A stretch of DNA of 64,000 bases from Flavobacterium shii (GTDB lineage: Bacteria > Bacteroidota > Bacteroidia > Flavobacteriales > Flavobacteriaceae): the NCBI RefSeq assembly GCF_025847235.1, contig NZ_JAOZEW010000013.1, positions 62,001-126,000 of the forward strand, read 5' to 3'. Shown in pieces: positions 10,852-20,412 of this stretch. The notes below the pieces were generated by a model. It did not search any database. It worked only from the letters and a program-made list of their open reading frames with translations, and was not told the origin of the DNA. Position 1 is the stretch's first letter, and each line of letters opens with the position of its first letter. The position numbers and the translations under genes were made by a program.

Positions 10852-10883
10852 AATGTCTATTGCCATTATTGGCAATAGACATT
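10852..10883. other. Perfect hairpin between the surface protein and PorP-like genes
   Basis: 14-bp perfect stem (10852-10865 with 10870-10883) and a 4-base loop, 19 bases ahead of the PorP-like ATG. On the plus strand it has no T run; the T run lies on the minus strand. It may be an mRNA processing or stabilising element between the two genes, or a minus-strand terminator with no obvious gene to serve. Confidence 0.7.
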
Positions 10884-10901
10884 ACTAAAAAAAAATATAC
10901 A

Positions 10902-11795
10902 ATGAAATCAATTTATAGTAAGATAATTATATTCCTAATTGTATTAGGCGGGAATACGGCAAATGCCCAGTTAACAGAGTTCCAATCCATGTATTTTCAA
11001 AATCAATATTTGGCAAATCCAGCTATGGCAGGAACGGACAAAGGGCTAAATTTGAATATTGGCTACCAACGGCAATGGGCTCCAGTTCCTGGAGATCCAG
11101 TATTAATGAATGCTACAGTCGAGTATAACTCAGGAGATAGAGTAGGACTGGGGTTAAATGTTCACAGTGATAAAGCGGGTTTAATTAATAGAACAAGAGT
11201 ACTGGGAACTTATGCTTATCATTTGCCAATTGGAGGGAATGATCAAAAAATAAATTTTGGACTATCATTAGGAGCAAGTTTTGCTTCTATTGATTATAAT
11301 AAGATTGTAGGAAGTATTGATGACCCAACAGTGCAGAATTTTAAAGAAGGCGGTGTTTTCGATGGAGATTTTGGTGTTGCATACACATCAAAATTATTAA
11401 CGATACAAGCTGCAGTACCAAACCTACACGGTCTTTTCTTTGATAACAATGATGGTACAAAAAAATATGTAGATCGCCCTGTATTTTATTCGGCTGTAAG
11501 CTACAAGATACTTCTTTCGAACGAAATAAATGACTTCAACATTGAGCCATTGGTTGCTTATAGAGGAGTAAAAGGGTACAAAGATATTTTAGATTTAGGG
11601 GCAAGGTTTAATATGCCAGAGCATAATATAAATTTATCAGGTTTTTATCATTCCAATGAAAGTTTTTCTGCAGCATTAGGAATTACACTTGATAAATTTG
11701 GTGCTTTCCTATCGTATTCTAATTATATTGGTAATAATGGTGCTTACGCAAATAACACATTTGAATTTGGACTTAATTATAGATTTAGGAATTAA
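10902..11795 (+). CDS. PorP/SprF-family type IX secretion outer-membrane protein
   Basis: 297 residues from the ATG at 10902; the frame is open further upstream, but only this start puts a signal peptide (cleavage near ANAQ) at the N-terminus. Family marks are QNQYLANPAMAGTD at the mature N-terminus, YQRQWAP, and a string of beta strands ending in NTFEFGLNYRFRN, which fits a 14-strand-type barrel. In Flavobacterium johnsoniae, SprF-type proteins serve secretion of the adjacent type B cargo (SprB model). The position 91 bases downstream of a type B cargo gene supports that role here. A bidirectional terminator follows. Confidence 0.9.
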   Translation: MKSIYSKIIIFLIVLGGNTANAQLTEFQSMYFQNQYLANPAMAGTDKGLNLNIGYQRQWAPVPGDPVLMNATVEYNSGDRVGLGLNVHSDKAGLINRTRVLGTYAYHLPIGGNDQKINFGLSLGASFASIDYNKIVGSIDDPTVQNFKEGGVFDGDFGVAYTSKLLTIQAAVPNLHGLFFDNNDGTKKYVDRPVFYSAVSYKILLSNEINDFNIEPLVAYRGVKGYKDILDLGARFNMPEHNINLSGFYHSNESFSAALGITLDKFGAFLSYSNYIGNNGAYANNTFEFGLNYRFRN

Positions 11796-11827
11796 AAATA
11801 ACAATCATTTTACAGTTGATTATTTTA

Positions 11828-11861
11828 AAACCTCAAGATTTATCTTGGGGTTTAGCTTTTT
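11828..11861. terminator. Bidirectional terminator between convergent genes
   Basis: 11-bp stem (11828-11838 with 11843-11853, one G-U), TTTA loop, T-rich on the right and A-rich on the left, so it can serve both the PorP-like gene and the MprF-like gene. Confidence 0.8.
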
Positions 11862-11884
11862 AATCAAATGTTTAAACCATAAAA

Positions 11885-14512
11885 TTACCGAGGTTTAATT
11901 ACTTTTGATAAAATTCGAGGTATTTGTATTAAGTCATAATCATCCGTAAAAACAATATATTGGTTATGCCATGAAGGAGAGAATTTTTCCTTATAATCTC
12001 GTAAACCTTTATAATGGGAGAATGATTTTACTTTTTCATATGCGTATTTCATTGATCTTTCCTGAATTGTATTTGGGTTTTCGATACCACTCATTGGAGC
12101 AAGACCGAGATTTACAGCGGTAAGATTTTGAGATTTTAAATAATTAAAAAGTTCGATTAAAATAAAATCGATTATCCCATTTGGAGCATCTGTAGTTTTA
12201 CGAATAAGGTCGTAAGTGCCTTCACCTTTGGTATAATCAGGAATGATATTAAGAAAAGCAATAATTCTCTCTTCTTTGTTCTCAATTGTAATTATTGTTT
12301 GTTTTTTTAATTCGTCCCATAAAAAAATTCCTTGAGAGAATAAGATTTCTTCTCTGCCAGTTTCCTCTAGCCATTCGTCACTTACAGATCGTATTTTTTG
12401 CAATAAGCCATCTTTTATAGGAGGGAAGTTTATGGTTGTTTTTAGTTCTAAATCGCTAATTTTTTTTAAGCCATTACGTAATGATTTTTTGCTTCCGCCT
12501 TCTAGACTGAAGGTTGATAAATCGACGATACCTTCTTGCCCAACAAAAAAATATTTTTTACCAAGTGATTGATACATTTCCAGATTTTCTTCGGGAATGC
12601 GATAATAAATACTTTTTAATCCAGCTTCATAGCAAAAGTTATCAAATTCGATTATACATTGTTTTGCTTCCTGACTGTTTTTGGCAACAGGATTTTCGAG
12701 CACAACAGCAAAGTTTCCTGTGATTCTATAGGCTAAAAAGGCATCGTTATTTTGTGAAATAAAAAGAAGTTTATCAAAATAAGTTTTAAAATAATCCAGA
12801 GGAGAATTTCCATATTTTTCCAGAAGATCGTTTGCTATTTCTTTTTCTGCTGCACTCACAGAGTTTTTAGATATATATGGTTTTATCAGTGTATAAATTA
12901 AAAATGAAAAGGAGATAAAACCACTAATTTTAATTGATGCCAAAAAGTGTCTCGAAAAACCATCGGTAGGATTTAGATCATAACTTCCTAGTAAAAAATA
13001 ATTTTGAAAGGTATATCGAATAGATTGACTAATACTAAAGTCGATATTGAAATGCTTCTTGTCGAGGAAATAGAAGCCAAGAATTCCGTATATTAATACA
13101 GCAGTAACACTCAGGATTGCCGTTTGTAAACCTAATAATCGAAGTCTGGGATTGGTCTTGATGTAATATTCTTTTCGCGTTGCAATTAAAATGATGCACA
13201 CTATCAAAGCAAGAGTCGATTCCTCAAAATCGATTGCTTTGGTAAGATTCCCTATTAGTGAAATTACAGATAAGCCTAAACCAAACCACCAAGCCATTTT
13301 TAAGCCCTTTAACATAAATGATGAGGTAACCAATAGGAATAATCCCGAAGTAAAAACCAGATAATTGGATAAATGTATTGCTTCTAGTGGTAAAAAGTTT
13401 TTTAAGCGCATTAATCTGTCGCTAATGGCAGGTGTTAAAACCGAAATTATATTTATTATTCCTAGGCAAAATAGCAATAGCGCTGGAACGATTCGCATTA
13501 AGAGTTTATTTATTTTGGATAAAAAAGTAAGCATTCCTATGAATAACGGAATCCAAAATTCAAATACGCGATACAACAATGTAATAGAAATTGCTTCGGT
13601 ATTGGTAAAGCCATAACGAATTAATATAAAACCCATTGAAACCTCTACCGGGCCAAGACCACGAAGAAAAGGAGATATGATAAGAAAGATTACCGAGATT
13701 ATATATCCCATCGACGCGGCTACGAGTGAAGGTTCAAATTGTAATGCTACCATTGCAATATACAAATGAGAAATTCCAATTATGTCTATAAAAATGGAAA
13801 GTAGAACTGTATAAATAAATTTGTTTCGATTTATAGAGTGATTTTGTAAATCGGTTAGGAAAATTTCAGTTTTTGGAAACCATTTTAAAACTAATTTATT
13901 AGCTATTCCTTTGTTCAATATCGAATTAAATAGTACAAATAGCACCACAATCAATAGTATGATTACAGTCATTCCAATCCATTCACTAGATGCGATTGTT
14001 CCATTTAATAATGCATAAATGAATAAGGGAATTCCAACAATAATAACTGATAAAATCCCTATAAAACCGTAAATTGTTGATGCCAAGTGAATTTGTACTT
14101 TCTCAATTCCTTTTTCGGCTATCGATTCTGTAAAAAAATATAATGAGGCAACACCACCAGCTGGAATAAATACACTTATGAAATTACGTTTTAAGAATAA
14201 AACTAGTGCTTGATTTAATTTGATTTTAACTCCAATAGAGGCAAATGAGGTAACATACATGCATCCTTGTAATAAAATATATAGCAAAGCCACCGAAATT
14301 CCACCGATAATCCATTCTAGTTTTGAATTTGTAAAGCTGTCCCCTATCTGAGACAATTCGGTTTGTTCTTGCTTTATGAACCATATGGCTATAGCGAGGA
14401 AGAAAACAGTTAAAATAAACTGAGTAATTATTTTTCCGTTTCGGGACAATAAAGGGACGCTTCTTTCTTTGAAGAATTTGATGCAATAATCAATTTTTGA
14501 TAGTCTTTTCAC
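11885..14512 (-). CDS. MprF-like membrane flippase fused to DUF2156 aminoacyl-transferase domain
   Basis: 875 residues starting at a GTG; no ATG is close. The N-terminal ~330 residues form a multi-pass lysylphosphatidylglycerol synthase/flippase-type region (GGVASLYFFTES, FLRGLGPVEVSMG). More membrane segments follow to ~540, and the C-terminal ~300 residues form the cytoplasmic DUF2156 domain of the GNAT-like fold (AYRITGNFAVVLENPVA, LNLGLAPMSG). In Firmicutes, MprF transfers an amino acid from tRNA to a membrane lipid and flips it, lowering surface negative charge. The domain order and length fit, but the lipid and amino acid used in Bacteroidetes cannot be read from the sequence. It is a single gene transcribed towards the PorP-like gene. 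Confidence 0.85.
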   Translation of the reverse strand: MKRLSKIDYCIKFFKERSVPLLSRNGKIITQFILTVFFLAIAIWFIKQEQTELSQIGDSFTNSKLEWIIGGISVALLYILLQGCMYVTSFASIGVKIKLNQALVLFLKRNFISVFIPAGGVASLYFFTESIAEKGIEKVQIHLASTIYGFIGILSVIIVGIPLFIYALLNGTIASSEWIGMTVIILLIVVLFVLFNSILNKGIANKLVLKWFPKTEIFLTDLQNHSINRNKFIYTVLLSIFIDIIGISHLYIAMVALQFEPSLVAASMGYIISVIFLIISPFLRGLGPVEVSMGFILIRYGFTNTEAISITLLYRVFEFWIPLFIGMLTFLSKINKLLMRIVPALLLFCLGIINIISVLTPAISDRLMRLKNFLPLEAIHLSNYLVFTSGLFLLVTSSFMLKGLKMAWWFGLGLSVISLIGNLTKAIDFEESTLALIVCIILIATRKEYYIKTNPRLRLLGLQTAILSVTAVLIYGILGFYFLDKKHFNIDFSISQSIRYTFQNYFLLGSYDLNPTDGFSRHFLASIKISGFISFSFLIYTLIKPYISKNSVSAAEKEIANDLLEKYGNSPLDYFKTYFDKLLFISQNNDAFLAYRITGNFAVVLENPVAKNSQEAKQCIIEFDNFCYEAGLKSIYYRIPEENLEMYQSLGKKYFFVGQEGIVDLSTFSLEGGSKKSLRNGLKKISDLELKTTINFPPIKDGLLQKIRSVSDEWLEETGREEILFSQGIFLWDELKKQTIITIENKEERIIAFLNIIPDYTKGEGTYDLIRKTTDAPNGIIDFILIELFNYLKSQNLTAVNLGLAPMSGIENPNTIQERSMKYAYEKVKSFSHYKGLRDYKEKFSPSWHNQYIVFTDDYDLIQIPRILSKVIKPR

Positions 14513-14688
14513 AGTGAGTTTAGTTATCTTAGTATAAATATATTATAAAAATTGTAAAATATCACATGGAATTTAATTATGATGAATATGTATGTTAAAA
14601 TTACTATAGTTCATTTGTTTTTCATTTAACTGTATTAATTTTAGATAGAAATTTAAACCAATTGTTAATTTTTAAAACATCAAAGATT

Positions 14689-15159
14689 ATGAAAAAGCTG
14701 TTCTTTGTATTGACTATTTTATATGGTACTTGTGTAATTGGTCAAAGTGAAGTTAAACCAAATCAAGAAGTTGTTCCTCCAATAGCAGTAACTATTGCTT
14801 TCCAAAAAGAATTTTCGGGTAAAGTTCCTACATGGTCAATGGATTATGAGGGAGAAGATTTAGATCATGTTCGATATCTGGCCAAATTTAGTACAGGCTC
14901 TTCTGTGGGTTTGGCTGTTTATGATAATAATGGAGTATTAAAAGCATATGAGTTGGCAATTCCCCAAAAAGAACTCCCAAAAGCAGCTTTGAGTTATATA
15001 AAAAGTAATTATCCGAATCAAGATATTAAGGAAGCAGCAAGACTTATCGACGGTAATAATGTTATAACTTATGAAGTCGGGATTATAAAAAACGGAAAAT
15101 TCTTAGATGTAGTATTTGACAAAAAAGGAAATTTTATTGAGGTTACAGAGAAGAATTAA
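14689..15159 (+). CDS. Secreted PepSY-like (DUF2874-type) protein
   Basis: 156 residues from the ATG at 14689, which starts a clear signal peptide (KKLFFVLTILYGTCVIGQ). The rest contains two PepSY-like units: AVTIAFQKEFSGKVPTWSMD... and AALSYIKSNYPNQDIKEAAR followed by YEVGIIKNGKFLDVVFDKKG. Proteins of this shape are periplasmic and are thought to bind or inhibit other periplasmic proteins, but no partner is known here. It lies 62 bases ahead of the GH18-NodB-GT2 gene, so the two may be co-transcribed. Confidence 0.8.
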   Translation: MKKLFFVLTILYGTCVIGQSEVKPNQEVVPPIAVTIAFQKEFSGKVPTWSMDYEGEDLDHVRYLAKFSTGSSVGLAVYDNNGVLKAYELAIPQKELPKAALSYIKSNYPNQDIKEAARLIDGNNVITYEVGIIKNGKFLDVVFDKKGNFIEVTEKN

Positions 15160-15221
15160 TTATAAAAATAAATTCACCCCGAGTTTTAATCAATTTGAAC
15201 AAATAATTTTACAAAACAATA

Positions 15222-18200
15222 ATGGACAATAAAAAACAGGTATTTCAAACCAATACTAAACAACGTTGGAAAAGTTTCCAATGGTCAACCAGATTTATTT
15301 TATTTATTGCCATTTTAATGATTCCGATTTTTATCATTACCTTAAAAAGAGGGCTGAAACCGGCATTACCACTTTTGGGAGGTAATGTGAAAACAGAAAA
15401 AAGTTTATCCAATCCGATAGTTCCAGTCGAGCTAAGTGATAAAGAATTAAAAAAGTATAAAGGTTTTGATATTTTCTTAAGAGAAAAAAGAGAAATCAAT
15501 AAATTAAAAGCAAAGCCAACTGTTTTAAACATAGAACAGGTAAGAGCTGCCTTTTATGTTGATTGGGATCCGCAGAGTTTATTCTCACTACAAAAGAATA
15601 TCAATAAACTTAATATGGTTATTCCGGAATGGTTTTTTATTGATCCAAAAACCGATTTATTGCGAACCGAAATCGATACGGCGGCTTTGAAAGTAATGAA
15701 GAAAAGCCATGTAAAAATCGTTCCGATAATAAATAACATCAATGAATCATTGGGAGAAGGCGAATTTGATGGAGACTTAATTCATCGCATCCTTCATGAT
15801 AATGTAAAAAGAGAGAGACTGATTAATGATATTGTAAAGAATCTTAAAAAGTACGAATTACAAGGAATAAATATTGACTTTGAAGAGTTTAAAGAAAATA
15901 GTGATGAACCTATTATAGCTTTTCAGAAAGAGTTGTATGAAAAATTACATCCTCTGGGATACATTGTTTCACAGGATATAATGTCTGGAGATAGCGATTT
16001 TAATATAAAAGCATTATCAAAGTATAACGACTATATGTTTTTAATGGCCTACGATGAACACTATAGCGGTAGTGTTCCCGGGGATATAAGTAGCCAAAAG
16101 TGGATTGAAAGGATATTGGATGAAACGGTAAAAGAAATCCCTTCGGATAAAATTATACTTTGTATTGCAGGTTATGGGTATGATTGGCAACAAAAAAGTC
16201 AAGGAGTAACAGTAAGTTATAACGAGGCAATATCTCTTGCCAAGCAATATGGAGCAACTATTAAATTTAATGATAACAGTTATAACAACTCTTTCAGTTA
16301 TACAGATGGTAATGGAAAAGAGCATAATGTTTATTTTACAGATGCAGCTACAAATTTCAATACCATTCGATTTGCCGATGAGTATGGGGTTGCAGGAACA
16401 GCTTTATGGAGGCTGGGAAGTGAAGATCAGCGGTTATGGAGTTATTATCAGCGAAGTTTAACCAATGAAAGTATTCAGGAGAAACCTTTTGATTTTAACC
16501 GTCTTAAACATGTAAATACAAGATTTGAAACCCCCGATTATATTGGAGATGGAGAAATACTTGATGTTATAACAGATCCTCAGCCAGGTATAATACAACT
16601 AGAAACAGATCCGGTAGAGTCTATAATTACAGAACAAAAGTATGTGCAGCTACCAACGAAATATGTAATTAGTAAGTTTGGTAATGTACATAAACAAGTA
16701 GTTTTAACTTTTGATGATGGACCGGATCCTACCTATACGCCTCAGATATTAGACATCTTGAAAAAAGAAAAAGTACCAGCCGTTTTCTTCATTGTAGGAA
16801 TACAGGGCGAAAGTAATATTCCTTTGCTGCAAAGAATTTATAAGGAAGGACATGAAATTGGGAATCATACTTTTACACATCCAAATATTGCATTGGTAAG
16901 CTCCGAAAGGGCTTCGGCAGAAATGGAAACAACAAGATTATTGATAGAAGCAGTTACGGGAAGAAGTACAGTCCTTTTTAGAGCGCCGTATAATGCAGAT
17001 GCAGAGCCTACTACCGAAGCTGAATTAAGACCAGTTGCTTTAAGCAAAATTCAAAATTATTATACTGTTGGAGAAAGTATAGATCCTAATGATTGGGAAA
17101 AAGGAGTTAGTGCCGATAGTATTTACTCAAGAACAATAAAGCAATATGAAGCAAATCCCGATAAAGGAATTATTTTGCTACACGATGCAGGAGGAAACAG
17201 AGAATCTACAGTAGAAGCTTTACCTAGAATCATTAAATATTTTAAAGATAAAGGAATTCAGTTTACTACCGTTTCACATTTGTTAGGCAAAACAAAGGAT
17301 GAAATTATGCCCAAGGCAAAAGGAGATTATATAACGCTGGATAATTTTATTTTTGACTGTGCTTATTGGTTTGGACAATTCATAACAGCTACATTCTGGG
17401 TTGCTATTTTTCTTGGTTTTTTACGTATTGCGCTTATGGCTGCAATGGCATTTATAAAAAAATGGAAAGATCATAAATACCCGCCAACTTATAATCCGGT
17501 TGTGGGTTCTTACCCCAAAGTGAGCATTATTGTTCCTGCTTATAATGAAGAGGTAAATGCTGTAAAAACTATTCAGAATTTACTTCGTCAGGACTATCCG
17601 GATTTTGATATTGTTTTTATTGATGATGGATCGAAGGATAATACCTTTAAAATGGTTAACGATGTTTTTGAAAATCATGATGTTGTAAAAGTATATACAA
17701 AACCAAATGGAGGTAAAGCATCTGCATTAAATCATGGGATTGCACTTACTCAAAATGATTATGTAGTGTGTATTGATGCTGATACTCAGCTTAAAACAGA
17801 TGCCATTTCGCAATTGATGAAAGGGTTTAGAATGCAGGTGAAAAACAATCAGGAAATTGGTGCTGTTGCTGGTAATGTAAAAGTAGGGAATGAAAATACG
17901 ATGCTTACCAAATGGCAAAGTATCGAGTATACCACGTCACAAAATTTTGACAGAAGAGCATTTGATTTAATCAATGGTATTACCGTTGTTCCAGGAGCGA
18001 TTGGTGCATTTAGGAAAGAAGCAATCGAAAAAGCGGGAGGTTTTACAACCGATACTCTTGCCGAAGATTGTGATTTGACCATTCGTATATTGAGAAACGA
18101 TTATCGCATTATAAATTGTATCGAAGCTGTAGCCATAACAGAAGCTCCCGAAAGTCTTAACGAATTTATGAAACAGCGTTTTAGATGGAGTTATGGTATT

Positions 18201-18614
18201 ATGCAGGCATTCTGGAAAAATAGAGATGCTTGTTTTAATCCAAAATTCAAAGGATTAGGAATGGTTTCTTTACCAAACGTATTAATTTTTCAGATAATAT
18301 TACCCATTTTTGCACCCTTGGCCGATTTAGTACTTATACTAAGTTTAATTTGGAATCACGATGATATAGACAGTTTGCACAAAATAGGAATCTATTATAT
18401 TGTTTTTATGGTAGTGGATATGTTGGTAAGTCTTGTTGCCTTTATATTTGAAAAAGAGAAATTAACAAAATTAATTTGGTTGATTCCACAGCGATTTGTT
18501 TACCGTCAATTAATGTACGTTATCTTATTCAAGGCACTAAGAAGAGCCATTAAAGGAGAAAGTCAAAGCTGGGGAGTATTAATTCGTACTGGAAATGTAG
18601 AAACACTTAAATAG
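15222..18614 (+). CDS. GH18-NodB deacetylase-GT2 glycosyltransferase fusion (exopolysaccharide synthase type)
   Basis: 1130 residues with three enzymes in one chain. A membrane segment at ~25-42 is followed by a periplasmic GH18-like domain (~105-415; GINIDFEEF at ~213, keeping the D-x-E pair as in YaaH-type GH18). Next is a NodB/CE4 deacetylase (~485-690; TFDDGPDP, HEIGNHTFTHP, FRAPYN, LLHDAGG). Further membrane segments (~705-750) lead to a cytoplasmic GT2 domain (~760-1000; VPAYNEE, DAD, AEDCD, QRFRW) and C-terminal membrane helices. The GT2 motifs are those of processive beta-glycan synthases. The set mirrors PgaB plus PgaC of poly-N-acetylglucosamine systems: polymerise inside, deacetylate and trim outside. 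The polymer is inferred, not shown. Confidence 0.9.
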   Translation: MDNKKQVFQTNTKQRWKSFQWSTRFILFIAILMIPIFIITLKRGLKPALPLLGGNVKTEKSLSNPIVPVELSDKELKKYKGFDIFLREKREINKLKAKPTVLNIEQVRAAFYVDWDPQSLFSLQKNINKLNMVIPEWFFIDPKTDLLRTEIDTAALKVMKKSHVKIVPIINNINESLGEGEFDGDLIHRILHDNVKRERLINDIVKNLKKYELQGINIDFEEFKENSDEPIIAFQKELYEKLHPLGYIVSQDIMSGDSDFNIKALSKYNDYMFLMAYDEHYSGSVPGDISSQKWIERILDETVKEIPSDKIILCIAGYGYDWQQKSQGVTVSYNEAISLAKQYGATIKFNDNSYNNSFSYTDGNGKEHNVYFTDAATNFNTIRFADEYGVAGTALWRLGSEDQRLWSYYQRSLTNESIQEKPFDFNRLKHVNTRFETPDYIGDGEILDVITDPQPGIIQLETDPVESIITEQKYVQLPTKYVISKFGNVHKQVVLTFDDGPDPTYTPQILDILKKEKVPAVFFIVGIQGESNIPLLQRIYKEGHEIGNHTFTHPNIALVSSERASAEMETTRLLIEAVTGRSTVLFRAPYNADAEPTTEAELRPVALSKIQNYYTVGESIDPNDWEKGVSADSIYSRTIKQYEANPDKGIILLHDAGGNRESTVEALPRIIKYFKDKGIQFTTVSHLLGKTKDEIMPKAKGDYITLDNFIFDCAYWFGQFITATFWVAIFLGFLRIALMAAMAFIKKWKDHKYPPTYNPVVGSYPKVSIIVPAYNEEVNAVKTIQNLLRQDYPDFDIVFIDDGSKDNTFKMVNDVFENHDVVKVYTKPNGGKASALNHGIALTQNDYVVCIDADTQLKTDAISQLMKGFRMQVKNNQEIGAVAGNVKVGNENTMLTKWQSIEYTTSQNFDRRAFDLINGITVVPGAIGAFRKEAIEKAGGFTTDTLAEDCDLTIRILRNDYRIINCIEAVAITEAPESLNEFMKQRFRWSYGIMQAFWKNRDACFNPKFKGLGMVSLPNVLIFQIILPIFAPLADLVLILSLIWNHDDIDSLHKIGIYYIVFMVVDMLVSLVAFIFEKEKLTKLIWLIPQRFVYRQLMYVILFKALRRAIKGESQSWGVLIRTGNVETLK

Positions 18615-18624
18615 ATTGGTTATG

Positions 18625-18660
18625 AAGAATGGATTCTATAAGTAGAATCCATTCTTTATA
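18625..18660 (+). terminator. Terminator after the fusion glycosyltransferase gene
   Basis: 14-bp perfect stem (18625-18638 with 18643-18656), TAAG loop, then a weak T-rich tail. Confidence 0.75.
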
Positions 18661-18687
18661 TAATTTTGAAGTAAAAAACAGTAGTCA

Positions 18688-18722
18688 TTGTGACTTTATG
18701 TAGCATTAATTATATATTTTTG
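18688..18722 (+). promoter_or_regulatory. Putative flavobacterial promoter of the AraC gene
   Basis: TTG at 18688-18690 and TATTTTTG at 18715-18722 match the TTG / TAnnTTTG pair, with a spacer of 24 bases (slightly long). The gene starts 26 bases further on. Confidence 0.4.
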
Positions 18723-18748
18723 AAAACATAATCAACAGCACCATTCTT

Positions 18749-19624
18749 TTGAACAAACTTTTCATTCCTACTTTATCTGTTGGTAATATTCTTGGCGAAG
18801 AAACTTTAGGTATAACCTTGTTTCGGCATAGTGTAAAGGGGCGTAATGCATTCGAACAGCCTCATAAACATGACTTTTACATGCTTTTCTTTGTAGAGGA
18901 GGGTTCAGGATTTCACAGCATAGATTTTACACAACACACAGTAGGCGATAATCAGATATATTTTATACGTCCAGGGCAAGTACATAACTGGTCGCTTAAT
19001 ATAAATACAACAGGATTTCAGTTGATGCTTTCGCCCGATATCATTACTATTTTTTCAAATTTATCACAACTACCATTTTTTGAGCAAAGCGTTCCATCTT
19101 GTCTTTCTTTAATTAAAGATGAATTTCTGGAACTCAAAGAACATTTGCAAGAGATAGAATTAGGGTTACCACAAAATGACTTGCTTACAAAAGAAATAGT
19201 TTTACTTCGATTGCATTTACTTTTTAAGCTAGTGCAAAAGGATTATTTAAAACAATTTCCAGAATATGAATTTTCGGTTAGGCCAGAAAAAGTAATAAAA
19301 AAGTTTAATGCTTTAATAGAAGATAATTTTCATGTAGAATCATCGGTGAATTTTTATGCGAATAAACTCAGTATTACTCCAAACTATCTTAATATTCTTT
19401 CTCAAAAACATTTAAAGATACCTGCAAGTGATGTTATAAAAGAAAGAACAATCCTAGAAGCCAAGCGTTTACTCACGAGCACCGATTTGTCGATAAAGGA
19501 AATAGCATATCAACTAGGTTTTAATGACAATGGATACTTTAGTAAAGTATTTAAAAAATATGCCGGAAAAACACCAGGCGATTTTAAAGAAAGTTATAAT
19601 CTTTACCATACTTATCATCAATAA
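18749..19624 (+). CDS. AraC-family transcriptional regulator
   Basis: 291 residues from a TTG codon; the first in-frame ATG lies ~43 codons later, inside the sensor domain, so TTG is preferred. N-terminal cupin-type ligand domain (HKHDFYMLFFVEEGSGFH, then IRPGQVHNW) and C-terminal double helix-turn-helix (~190-285; FYANKLSITPNYLN, IKEIAYQLGFNDNGYFSKV). The ligand is unknown. It lies 50 bases ahead of an ankyrin-repeat lipoprotein gene, which it may control or be co-transcribed with. Confidence 0.9.
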   Translation: MNKLFIPTLSVGNILGEETLGITLFRHSVKGRNAFEQPHKHDFYMLFFVEEGSGFHSIDFTQHTVGDNQIYFIRPGQVHNWSLNINTTGFQLMLSPDIITIFSNLSQLPFFEQSVPSCLSLIKDEFLELKEHLQEIELGLPQNDLLTKEIVLLRLHLLFKLVQKDYLKQFPEYEFSVRPEKVIKKFNALIEDNFHVESSVNFYANKLSITPNYLNILSQKHLKIPASDVIKERTILEAKRLLTSTDLSIKEIAYQLGFNDNGYFSKVFKKYAGKTPGDFKESYNLYHTYHQ

Positions 19625-19674
19625 TACCATTCGGATTTAGATTTCTAAACGATTTTTGTAAACAATAAGCAATT

Positions 19675-20412
19675 ATGATTTACAGAAGTGATTATGGTTT
19701 TCAAAAAAAAAGTTATTGGAAAATTCAAAACAGAAAGAATCTTCTATGCTGTTTAATTTTGAATGCGCTAATATTAGTAGGATGTTCTTCTAAGCAAACG
19801 GATATAAAAATAGATAAGATGAATCGCAAAACACTTTTTGAAGCAGTAAATACGGGGGATGTTACTCACATAGTTACTCTATTAAAAAAGAAGCCTTTTT
19901 TGGATGTGAAAAATAATGAAGGAGAAACCCCTTTAATGAAGGCAGTTTATGATCATAATAATGAAATAGCAATATTATTAATTAATGCCGGTGCCGATGT
20001 AAATGCACAAGATAAAATGCTTAACAGTCCATTTTTATATGCTGGTGCAGAAGGAAATTTGGAGATTGTAAAATTAGCACTGAATCACGGAGCAAATTTT
20101 GAAGTATATAATAGATATGGTGGCACTGCGCTTATTCCCGCGGCAGAGAAAGGACATCTGGAAGTGGTAAAACTTTTAGTAAATACAGCTAATTTTCCCA
20201 AAGATCATATCAATAATCTAAGATGGACAGCATTACTGGAAGCAGTTTTACTAAGTGATGGAGGTTCTGTGCACATAGATATTGTAAAAGCTTTGATCGC
20301 TGGTGGTTGTAATGTAAATATTACCGATAAATATGGGGTAACCCCTTTAGGTCATGCTAAAAAACTAGGATATACAGAAATGATAAAAGTGCTGGAACAA
20401 GCGGGGAAGTAA
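19675..20412 (+). CDS. Ankyrin-repeat lipoprotein
   Basis: 245 residues. After a long basic n-region comes a hydrophobic stretch ending LILVGC (Cys ~37), a lipobox, so the protein should be anchored in the envelope. The mature part has about five ankyrin repeats (GETPLMKAVYDHNNEIAILL, NSPFLYAGAEGNLEIVKLAL, GTALIPAAEKGHLEVVKLLV, RWTALLEAVLLSDG, GVTPLGHAKKLGYTEMIKVL). Ankyrin repeats mediate protein-protein contacts. Periplasmic ankyrin proteins sometimes accompany catalases or toxin systems, but neither is seen here. A start at the Met near residue 50 would lose the signal peptide and is less likely. Confidence 0.85.
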   Translation: MIYRSDYGFQKKSYWKIQNRKNLLCCLILNALILVGCSSKQTDIKIDKMNRKTLFEAVNTGDVTHIVTLLKKKPFLDVKNNEGETPLMKAVYDHNNEIAILLINAGADVNAQDKMLNSPFLYAGAEGNLEIVKLALNHGANFEVYNRYGGTALIPAAEKGHLEVVKLLVNTANFPKDHINNLRWTALLEAVLLSDGGSVHIDIVKALIAGGCNVNITDKYGVTPLGHAKKLGYTEMIKVLEQAGK

